In this document: piece by piece, positions 1 through 4,731 of the stretch | Numbering within the stretch: position 1 is the stretch's first letter | Layout of the letters: every line of letters starts with the position of its first letter | DNA from: Methanomassiliicoccales archaeon | GTDB lineage: Archaea > Thermoplasmatota > Thermoplasmata > Methanomassiliicoccales > UBA472 | Direction of reading: 5' to 3' | DNA: 7,903 nt | Assembly (NCBI GenBank): GCA_028679935.1 | Contig: JAJRAL010000180.1 | Coordinates: 1 to 7,903, forward strand | Program-made: the position numbers and the translations under genes | The notes under the pieces: generated by a model | Told to the model about the DNA's origin: nothing | The model's input: only the letters and a program-made list of their open reading frames with translations | Database searches by the model: none

Positions 1-59
1 ACGTCGTTGTAGGTGAGCTTGCCATCGGTCATCAGCAGCTCGAGGATACGCTTGTTCAT
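1..59 (-). CDS. Lrp/AsnC-like transcriptional regulator, N-terminal fragment
   Basis: Only the first 19 codons are in the window; the gene runs off the left edge. The reading begins MNKRILELLMTDGKLTYNDV, which fits the first helices of an Lrp/AsnC winged-helix DNA-binding domain (acidic residue, R/K-I-L-x-L-L, DG-K/R, T/S-Y, D/E). In that family the fold recognises DNA and a later RAM domain binds amino acids, but that part cannot be seen. The in-frame codons before the ATG read Val-Asp-Asp, and family members often begin with such acidic residues. A purine-rich GGGGGAAGAGG (minus strand, 79-89) sits about 19 nt before the ATG, rather far for a ribosome binding site, so the true start is uncertain. 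Another winged-helix family is possible. Confidence 0.6.
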   Translation of the reverse strand, partial: MNKRILELLMTDGKLTYND

Positions 60-118
60 GTCGTCTACGGTTACCGCGCCTCTTCCCCCAGATGATCGTT
101 GTTATCCACGCAGTTCAT

Positions 119-136
119 CCATTATACCCTTTTCTA
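119..136 (-). promoter_or_regulatory. archaeal BRE/TATA promoter for the left-edge regulator
   Basis: On the minus strand a purine-rich GAAAAGGG (possible TFB recognition element) is followed directly by TATAAT (126 to 121). Transcription would be expected about 27 bp downstream, near position 97, giving a leader of about 37 nt before the ATG at 59. This is one of the clearest TATA-type promoters in the window and suggests the regulator is transcribed separately from the 199-879 gene upstream. Confidence 0.6.
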
Positions 137-140
137 CCAT

Positions 141-153
141 CTCGGAAGCCGAG
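141..153. repeat. small perfect inverted repeat, CTCGG-aag-CCGAG
   Basis: A 5-bp perfect inverted repeat with a 3-nt spacer lies between the end of the winged-helix gene (stop at 199) and the TATA box at 121-126. It could be a weak hairpin at the end of the upstream transcript or a binding site next to the promoter. No U-rich tract follows it on the minus strand. Arms this short can arise by chance. Confidence 0.3.
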
Positions 154-198
154 CGATTGTCTGAAACCGATGAGTGCCAGATCGTTCGTTCCAAGCTC

Positions 199-879
199 TC
201 ATTCCGTCTTCACTGCGATAGTCTTCTTCATGAATGCGCACTCGTTGCACGGGATGTCGACGGCGCAGGGCTCACCAGACGATATGCCCTTCAGAGCGCA
301 GAGGATTGACTTGTCGAGCGGCTTGTACGGCGGGACCCTGCCGTTCGCCTTGAGCATGTCCTTCTCCGCAGCGCTGAGCGAGGCGGTGCAGGAGCACCCG
401 CTGTCGACGAAGGTCATGCACCTTGCCTGCTGCGCCTGGCTGCAGGAATCGCACCTCGTTCCCACCTTCGACAGCGTCCCGAAGAGGTTCGCCGGCGGAT
501 CGAAGACGTTGATCGACTTCCCCTTCCCGAGTGCAAGATAGATGGTGTAAGGGTGGGAAGGCGCGATCAGCTCCATCCTCGTTCCCCTAATCTTCCTTTC
601 CTCGACCACGGTCCAGAAGTCCCGCAGGTGGTGGTTCAGTTGGTAGACGAGCTGGTGGTAGTCGATCGAGAGGCTTTCGGCTAGGACCTGCTTCGAAACC
701 GGCCCGGAGCGCGCCATCAGATAGAGCGCCCGGAGTATCTCCTTTCTCAGCGGATGGTTGACGATCACGGTGTAGACCTCGGGGTCTATAGGAGCGATCT
801 CAACCCGGCAGCCGGTCTCGGAAGACACGAACATTGAAGCGCGGCCTGCATTAATTAACTTCCCGACGGCGAAACGCAT
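199..879 (-). CDS. winged-helix protein with cysteine-rich C-terminal domain, putative metal or redox sensor
   Basis: This is a 226-residue soluble protein. Residues about 36-110 look like an ArsR-type winged helix, with NHPLRKEILRAL as the first helix and a recognition region around SIDYHQLVYQLNHHL. The C-terminal half carries nine cysteines: C143, C146, C154, C162, C164, C194, C205, C211 and C214. They form a Cx2C-x7-C-x7-CxC cluster and a later Cx5Cx2C cluster, arranged like a metal or Fe-S site; C24 is separate. I do not recognise a named family for the cysteine domain. The start is supported by GAGGTT (888-893, minus strand) 8 nt before the ATG. The gene follows the GTPase gene by 28 nt, so the two are very likely co-transcribed. 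The divergent arsenite pump suggests a metal- or metalloid-responsive repressor, but that is inference. A metal-free structural role for the cysteines, or a non-regulatory protein, remains possible. Confidence 0.75.
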   Translation of the reverse strand: MRFAVGKLINAGRASMFVSSETGCRVEIAPIDPEVYTVIVNHPLRKEILRALYLMARSGPVSKQVLAESLSIDYHQLVYQLNHHLRDFWTVVEERKIRGTRMELIAPSHPYTIYLALGKGKSINVFDPPANLFGTLSKVGTRCDSCSQAQQARCMTFVDSGCSCTASLSAAEKDMLKANGRVPPYKPLDKSILCALKGISSGEPCAVDIPCNECAFMKKTIAVKTE

Positions 880-907
880 TCCTGCGAAACCTCGCCGACG
901 TCTCTTG

Positions 908-1990
908 TCACTGTTCGCCGGCCTTCATTCGGAACGTGGGATTGGGGCGTCCAGGAGAGAAGCAGTCATCCTCGTAGGCGACGTTCGCGACGCCCTTCGC
1001 GCTGAGCGTTTTTAGGATGGAATCCCGCATCCCGGCGCGGAGCTCCTCTGGTGACGAGATGACGCGGGCGTTCACGTTCAGGACGCACTCCCCCTTCGCC
1101 TTCCTCGTGCCTCTGACGCCGTCCAGCCCCAGGCTCTCCATCACCAGGCTCATCTTCAGGGCGTTCATAGGTGATGAGAAGAGCAGCTTCACGTGGGCGA
1201 TCTCGCCAGGCGTGAACCTCCTGGCGACGTCGTTCAGTATCGATGTGGTCAGGTCGTAGGAGTCGATCTCGTTCTCCACGACGAACTTGTAGCTCCCATT
1301 GTACCATCCGAGCTCCGCCTCGGCCTGGGCGTAGAGGTCGTAGTCGACGTCGACCGGCCTCTTGAGGCTCTTGTCCCGGGATATCACCAGTTCCGCGATA
1401 TCCTTGAGCCCCTGCCCATTGAGGGCCGAAAAGGGGATGACGCGGGCGCCGGCGTTCATCTCCTTGACGATGTCGACGAGCCCCTTGACCTCGCCCTCTT
1501 CGAGCAGGTCCGTCTTGCTGAGCACGATGACCTCGGCCTCCTGCACCTGATGCTTCCTGAGATATGCGCCGAGGGAGCCCTCCTCTTCCACGCCCTCTGA
1601 TATCCTCGTCGCATCCAGTAGGATGACGAGGGGCGCTACGTTGAACTCGTTCGGGAAACGGAACTTCAGCGGCGCAACGACGGTCGCGAGCAGGTCGGTG
1701 CAGCTTCCCACCGGCTCCGCCATGATCACGTCGGGCCTCTTCGCGTCGACGAGCTTCCGCGCCGCCCCGACGAAGTCAGGGAACTTGCAGCAGAAGCAGC
1801 CCTTGAGAACCTCGGCGGTGTCGATTCCCATCTCCCTCGCGAACTGCGTATCGACGAGGACCTCGCCCTGGTCGTTCGTGATGATGGCGACGGTCATGCC
1901 CCGGGACATGAACTCCTTGGCCAGGTTGGTGAGCAGGGTCGTCTTTCCCGCTCCGAGGAACCCTCCGATGATAGCGATACGAGTGGCCAT
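908..1990 (-). CDS. COG0523 / CobW-family G3E GTPase, putative metal chaperone
   Basis: The 360-residue protein is a G3E P-loop GTPase of the CobW/COG0523 group, whose members insert or deliver metals (Zn, Co, Fe) to target proteins using GTP hydrolysis. The Walker A is GGFLGAGKTT (residues 9-18). The family's metal-binding GCFCC lies at 64-68 (C65, C67, C68). A switch/Walker B segment DVIMAEPVG spans 87-95, and SKTD (158-161) stands in for the guanine-specificity NKxD, with Ser replacing Asn. The C-terminal CobW_C-like half runs from about 233 to 360 and includes C302 and C343. Length is normal for the family. The start is supported by AGGTG (1998-2002, minus strand) 7 nt upstream and a TATA box near 2031. 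It is the first gene of an operon with the cysteine-rich winged-helix gene and is divergent from acr3. The client protein is unknown: metalloid stress, zinc allocation, or corrinoid/cobalt enzymes are all open. Confidence 0.9.
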   Translation of the reverse strand: MATRIAIIGGFLGAGKTTLLTNLAKEFMSRGMTVAIITNDQGEVLVDTQFAREMGIDTAEVLKGCFCCKFPDFVGAARKLVDAKRPDVIMAEPVGSCTDLLATVVAPLKFRFPNEFNVAPLVILLDATRISEGVEEEGSLGAYLRKHQVQEAEVIVLSKTDLLEEGEVKGLVDIVKEMNAGARVIPFSALNGQGLKDIAELVISRDKSLKRPVDVDYDLYAQAEAELGWYNGSYKFVVENEIDSYDLTTSILNDVARRFTPGEIAHVKLLFSSPMNALKMSLVMESLGLDGVRGTRKAKGECVLNVNARVISSPEELRAGMRDSILKTLSAKGVANVAYEDDCFSPGRPNPTFRMKAGEQ

Positions 1991-1995
1991 TCGAT

Positions 1996-2036
1996 TGCAC
2001 CTTGGAAGCAGGGAAGCGGAATGAGCCGATTAAACC
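1996..2036 (-). promoter_or_regulatory. promoter and ribosome binding site of the GTPase operon
   Basis: On the minus strand GTTTAAT (2029-2035) is a TATA-like box. A start site about 27 bp downstream falls near 2004, leaving a leader of only about 14 nt that contains AAGGTG as ribosome binding site 7 nt before the ATG at 1990. The geometry is self-consistent. A second TATA-like stretch, CCAAATATCG, lies farther out near 2067-2077 and would give a longer leader. Confidence 0.5.
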
Positions 2037-2102
2037 GTTTGCATTCTGCCTCCAATAATCCACCATGCCATTCGATATTTGGAATCCAGCATCGAGCCAG
2101 AT

Positions 2103-2154
2103 GGAAGCTTTATCGTTCACCTAGCCGCTCGGAGGACCACCGAGTCGGGGAGAG
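2103..2154 (+). promoter_or_regulatory. promoter, start region and ribosome binding site of acr3
   Basis: GGAAGC followed by TTTATC (2109-2114) resembles an archaeal BRE plus TATA element. The expected start is near 2138, with a leader of about 20 nt. GGGGAGAG (2147-2154) just before the ATG at 2158 is a strong ribosome binding site. It is about 80 bp from the opposing GTPase promoter, so a single bound regulator between them could control both directions. Confidence 0.5.
2125..2148. repeat. imperfect palindrome over the predicted acr3 start site
   Basis: CCGCTCGG (2125-2132) pairs with CCGAGTCGG (2140-2148) over eight base pairs with one bulged T, around a 7-nt spacer. It covers the predicted transcription start and its right end overlaps the first bases of the ribosome binding site. 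This position suits either a repressor operator that blocks initiation or a leader hairpin that limits translation. The role is inferred from position only. Confidence 0.35.
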
Positions 2155-2157
2155 AGC

Positions 2158-3267
2158 ATGGCCGAGGAGAACAAGAAGCATCTGTCGTTCTTGAACCGAT
2201 ATCTCACCCTCTGGATCTTCCTTGCGATCTTCATCGGGATACTCCTCGGCGCCTACGTCCCTGGGATTGCCGAGGCGCTCAACAACATGAGCATCGGTAA
2301 AACCTCGATTCCCATAGCGATCGGGCTGATCCTGATGATGTGGCCTCCGCTCGCGAGGGTCAAGTACGAGGAATTGGGCAAGGTCACGAAGCGCCCCGAG
2401 GCCCGGAAAATGTTCACCACCTCGCTGGTCCTGAATTACATCGTCGGGCCGCTCCTCATGTTCGCCCTGGCCTGGATCTTTCTTCCCGACCTGCCCGAGT
2501 TCCGCATCGGCCTCATACTCACCGGCATCGCCCGGTGCATCGCGATGGTCATCGTCTGGAACACCCTGGCCGAAGGTGATTCGGAGTACGCGGCGATACT
2601 CGTGGCGCTCAACTCGGTGTTCCAGATACTGCTCTATTCATTCTACGCCTACTTCCTCATCACGGTCGTTTCAGAGTGGATCTCGCCCGGTTCCGGCACG
2701 GTCATCAATATCGGAATCGTGGAGGTGGCCGAGAGCGTCCTCATTTACCTGGGCATCCCGTTCCTTGCCGGCCTGATCACACGATACACCCTGATGCCCC
2801 GCAAGGGGGCCGACTGGTACGACAACAAGTTCATGCCTACCCTGGGGAAGGTCTCGTTGCTCGCCCTGCTCTTCACCATCGTGGTAATGTTCTCGCTCAA
2901 GGGCAGCTACATCATCAACCAGCCGTTCGATGTGGTCAGGATCGCCATCCCGCTCGTCATCTACTTCCTGGTGATGTTCTTCTTCTCATACTGGCTGTCG
3001 ATCAAGGAGAGATTCGACTATCCTCACGCCACGGCCCAGAGCTTCACTGCGGCGAGCAACAACTTCGAACTCGCCATCGCCGTCTCCATCGGCATATTCG
3101 GCGTACAGTCCCTCGTCGCCTTCGCCGCGGTCATAGGCCCCCTGATGGAGGTACCGGTTCTCATCTCCCTGGTCAATGTGGCCTTCTGGATAAGGAGAAG
3201 GTACTACGGGCCGGACGGCAAGGTGCTGGAGAAAAGGAAAGATGCTCCCGGGCCTGGCCCGGGTTAA
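2158..3267 (+). CDS. acr3: Acr3-family arsenite efflux permease
   Basis: The 369-residue integral membrane protein matches the Acr3 (ArsB/BASS superfamily) arsenite exporters in length and in about ten hydrophobic helices. The family landmarks are present: IGLILMMWPPLARVKYEEL (56-74), GIARCIAMVIVWN (123-135) with conserved C127, and AASNNFELAIAVSIGIFG (298-315) with conserved E304. IGPLMEVPVLISLVNVA (326-342) follows. The Cys and Glu correspond to the residues known to be needed for As(III) transport in characterised Acr3 proteins. It would extrude As(OH)3, possibly antimonite, across the cytoplasmic membrane using the proton gradient. The start ATG follows GGGGAGAG closely. No arsenate reductase or arsM lies in the window, so arsenite would be the direct substrate. 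It is divergent from the GTPase and cysteine-rich regulator operon, which suggests shared control. Confidence 0.93.
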   Translation: MAEENKKHLSFLNRYLTLWIFLAIFIGILLGAYVPGIAEALNNMSIGKTSIPIAIGLILMMWPPLARVKYEELGKVTKRPEARKMFTTSLVLNYIVGPLLMFALAWIFLPDLPEFRIGLILTGIARCIAMVIVWNTLAEGDSEYAAILVALNSVFQILLYSFYAYFLITVVSEWISPGSGTVINIGIVEVAESVLIYLGIPFLAGLITRYTLMPRKGADWYDNKFMPTLGKVSLLALLFTIVVMFSLKGSYIINQPFDVVRIAIPLVIYFLVMFFFSYWLSIKERFDYPHATAQSFTAASNNFELAIAVSIGIFGVQSLVAFAAVIGPLMEVPVLISLVNVAFWIRRRYYGPDGKVLEKRKDAPGPGPG

Positions 3268-3273
3268 GGTTTT
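3247..3273 (+). terminator. GC-rich hairpin and T-run at the end of acr3
   Basis: Bases 3247-3263 form a 17-base palindrome around a central T (arms CCCGGGCC and GGCCCGGG). It lies within the last Pro-Gly codons of acr3, and the stop codon and a TTTT run (3270-3273) come right after it. The neighbouring gene converges and ends at 3278, so a compact termination region is expected. Archaeal termination usually relies on U-rich tracts and this one is short, so the hairpin's contribution is uncertain. Confidence 0.4.
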
Positions 3274-3277
3274 CCGT

Positions 3278-3736
3278 CTAGTCGCAGCAACGAGCGAAGG
3301 ACCTTGCGTGGATCACTAGATTCGCGCCAGCTACCAGCACGAACGACAGAAGGATCACGCCGAGGTTCTGGTAGAGCGTGAAGTCGCCGGCGTAGTAGTA
3401 GAAGTACACCGCGATTCCCAGCAACCAGGCGATGCCCGTCGCCGCCGATGCAATCGAGCGCGCGCGTGTCGGTTCTCCCTTCATGCGCGATCTCGCCTTC
3501 ATGCCGGCGCCGACCCACATCGCGGCGTTGACGCCCGCCAGGGCGACCAGGCTCACCAGGAACAGCGCCACGTTCTGCCAGAAATCGTAGCCGCCGGCAT
3601 AGAAGAACAGCCAGATTATGCCTACCGCGAGCCACACCGTGACCGAAAGAATCGAAGCTCCGATCCTCCACCCCATGGCCCTTGGGCCGAGCTCGCGCAC
3701 CATATCGTCCTTGAAGGACTCGTCCATTTCATCCAT
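3278..3736 (-). CDS. small membrane protein with duplicated two-helix unit
   Basis: This 152-residue protein has an acidic N-terminal tail (MDEMDESFKDDMVREL) and four hydrophobic helices in two pairs. The pairs are repeats: residues 28-75 align without gaps to 97-144 at an offset of 69, with 14 identities in 48, including W-L, YAG, QN and AGxN. Each pair reads W-L, aromatic cluster, YAG, QN, second helix ending AGxN. A basic loop (79-93) joins the two halves. The C-terminus ends in a Cys pair (C150, C151). It resembles the general 2TM-type domains of unknown function in archaea, but I cannot name the family. Inside-positive loops suggest both ends face the cytoplasm. The start is the first of two nearby ATGs; no strong ribosome binding site is adjacent, though GGAGGAA lies in an upstream hairpin. 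Function unknown. Confidence 0.8.
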   Translation of the reverse strand: MDEMDESFKDDMVRELGPRAMGWRIGASILSVTVWLAVGIIWLFFYAGGYDFWQNVALFLVSLVALAGVNAAMWVGAGMKARSRMKGEPTRARSIASAATGIAWLLGIAVYFYYYAGDFTLYQNLGVILLSFVLVAGANLVIHARSFARCCD

Positions 3737-3748
3737 TTCTTACACTCT

Positions 3749-3772
3749 CTGAGCGGGTTCCTCCCGCCTCAG
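3749..3772. repeat. hairpin in the leader of the small membrane protein gene
   Basis: CTGAGCGGG (3749-3757) pairs with CCCGCCTCAG (3763-3772) over nine base pairs with a single bulged C and a 5-nt loop; a further T-A pair extends it. It lies 13-36 nt before the start at 3736. On the minus strand the loop region carries GGAGGAA, a ribosome-binding-like sequence held within the fold. It could be a leader structure or an operator. A looser repeat, TGGTCAC (3786-3792) and GTGACCA (3817-3823), lies farther upstream. Confidence 0.4.
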
Positions 3773-3857
3773 ACCGCACAAGCGATGGTCACCGTACTTG
3801 GGGCATGCGAGCAGATGTGACCACCTACCGTCCACTCTCGCAGCTCTGTCGCCTTAT

Positions 3858-4382
3858 CTAGTATCTCTCCAATGCCCAGGAAGCCGTCCTCTTGACGTAC
3901 TCGCTGGTGTCACCAAGAAGCGACCTGAGCTTGGTCTCACCGGCTGGAAGTCTGGCCCCTCGCCGTTCCGCGAGCCTTCCGAGGGCCCAAGCGGCCATTC
4001 CCCTCACCTGCGGAGAGCCGTCCGCCAGGAGAGGAACGAGCTTCTCTGCCTCCCTCTCGCCCCCAATGCCGAGCGCGGCCGCCTCCCCGATCGCCCACGC
4101 GGCGTTCTCCCTCGTCTCCTCATCGGGGTCCGAGACAAGGGATACGATCTCGTTGAGAGGATAGTCGCCCTGGATCTTATTCTGGGCGAACTTGCCGACC
4201 AGCCAGATCGTCTTTCTCCGGATCTCGGGGTCCCGCGAGCCGAGCAGGGAGCGGAGCATGTTAGGGGTCGGGCGCACCCATTCCTTGCGCCGGAGCATCT
4301 TCTCCAGCATTTCCATCGCTCTCATCACTTCGGACCGATCGCTAGAGCGCAATCCTTCCTCGATGCGCGTCTCGTCGGACAT
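3858..4382 (-). CDS. HEAT-repeat (PBS-lyase-like) protein
   Basis: The 174-residue soluble protein is almost entirely HEAT-like helical repeats. Full units lie near residues 42-66 (LRSLLGSRDPEIRRKTIW onward), 79-103 (SDPDEETRENAAWAIGEAA), 115-139 (DGSPQVRGMAAWALGRLAE) and 152-174 (GDTSEYVKRTASWALERY). A partial unit sits near 12-30. The D-P-x-x-x-R and AxWALG pattern is typical of PBS-lyase HEAT repeats, which act as protein-interaction scaffolds; no catalytic residues are evident. I take the ATG at 4382 although the frame stays open upstream to 4472, because the stop of the preceding small Cys gene forms TGACATG with this ATG. The extra upstream residues are also low-complexity Arg/Ser-rich and overlap that gene. 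Translational coupling implies joint function with the Cys protein. The partner is unknown. Confidence 0.85.
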   Translation of the reverse strand: MSDETRIEEGLRSSDRSEVMRAMEMLEKMLRRKEWVRPTPNMLRSLLGSRDPEIRRKTIWLVGKFAQNKIQGDYPLNEIVSLVSDPDEETRENAAWAIGEAAALGIGGEREAEKLVPLLADGSPQVRGMAAWALGRLAERRGARLPAGETKLRSLLGDTSEYVKRTASWALERY

Positions 4383-4383
4383 G

Positions 4384-4584
4384 TCAGGGTCCCGTGCGTT
4401 TCGCGGGCGGGACCGGCCTCTCCTTGTAGAACTCGCAGATCGGGTAGTCCCTCTCCCTGATGCACATCTCATAGTCCTTCTGTCCGAGGACGTCGTTCTT
4501 GATCCGCCTCGCCTTGCATGAGGCGCACCGTCCGTCCTCGGCGTGCCAGAGACATCTCTTCTTCTCCTGACCGCTCGCTGCCAT
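4384..4584 (-). CDS. small five-cysteine protein, probable metal binding
   Basis: A 66-residue protein in the chosen frame carries C11, C20, C23, C41 and C50 with H14 nearby, spaced Cx8Cx2Cx17Cx8C. The rest is basic and charged, with a Pro-rich tail (RPVPPAKRTGP). Cysteine spacing like this suggests a zinc or Fe-S site, but I do not recognise the family. Three in-frame ATGs exist at 4611, 4590 and 4584. The first lies inside the TATA box, so the start must be 4590 or 4584; I use 4584, which has AGGA 6 nt before it. The predicted start of transcription is about 4586, so the message may be leaderless or nearly so. Its stop overlaps closely with the HEAT gene start (TGACATG), making a coupled pair. 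Confidence 0.65.
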   Translation of the reverse strand: MAASGQEKKRCLWHAEDGRCASCKARRIKNDVLGQKDYEMCIRERDYPICEFYKERPVPPAKRTGP

Positions 4585-4606
4585 TTGCATTCCTAATCGG
4601 TTCAAC

Positions 4607-4618
4607 GGCATATAGAGA
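4607..4618 (-). promoter_or_regulatory. TATA promoter of the Cys-protein/HEAT operon
   Basis: Minus-strand TCTATATGC (about 4608-4617) is a good TATA-type element. Placing initiation about 27 bp downstream gives position 4586, at the candidate ATG codons 4590 and 4584. This geometry decides against the longer reading beginning at 4611 and implies a leaderless or near-leaderless message. Confidence 0.55.
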
Positions 4619-4641
4619 TGTAGTCTGAACGAACGGCGAGA

Positions 4642-4660
4642 GCCGATTGGCAGGATCGGC
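4642..4660. repeat. inverted repeat between divergent promoters
   Basis: GCCGAT (4642-4647) and ATCGGC (4655-4660) form perfect 6-bp arms with a 7-nt spacer, a spacing of roughly one helical turn between arm centres. It lies between the leftward TATA near 4613 and the rightward TATA near 4709, where an operator serving both genes would be expected. No protein is known to bind it. Confidence 0.35.
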
Positions 4661-4704
4661 CATGTCCGTGGGCGAGCGTTCCCGAGGACCCTGAGTCAAA
4701 GCGA

Positions 4705-4714
4705 CCTTATAGGC
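4705..4714 (+). promoter_or_regulatory. TATA promoter of the histidine kinase gene
   Basis: CCTTATAGGC places a TATA core at 4707-4712 and predicts initiation near 4736. That is within a few bases of the GTG at 4732 and about 10 bases before the ATG at 4747, so the kinase message has almost no leader. Confidence 0.5.
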
Positions 4715-4731
4715 CGAAATGGCATGCGGGC

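Noticed and set aside
13..541. Two overlapping rightward open frames at the left end
   Set aside because: They lie opposite the Lrp-like start, its promoter and the end of the winged-helix gene; their translations are Ser/Pro/Arg-rich with no motif.
1193..1600. Rightward open frame opposite the GTPase gene
   Set aside because: Codon-bias shadow of the high-GC GTPase gene; no recognisable domain, whereas the minus strand has a complete P-loop GTPase.
3786..3823. TGGTCAC ... GTGACCA inverted repeat with a 24-nt spacer
   Set aside because: Seven-base arms with such a wide spacer are expected by chance at a noticeable rate in a gap of this size; not listed as a separate element.
3798..4460. Long rightward open frame of 220 codons opposite the HEAT gene
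   Set aside because: Low-complexity Pro/Arg/Leu sequence; the minus strand shows regular HEAT repeats and a coupled upstream gene.
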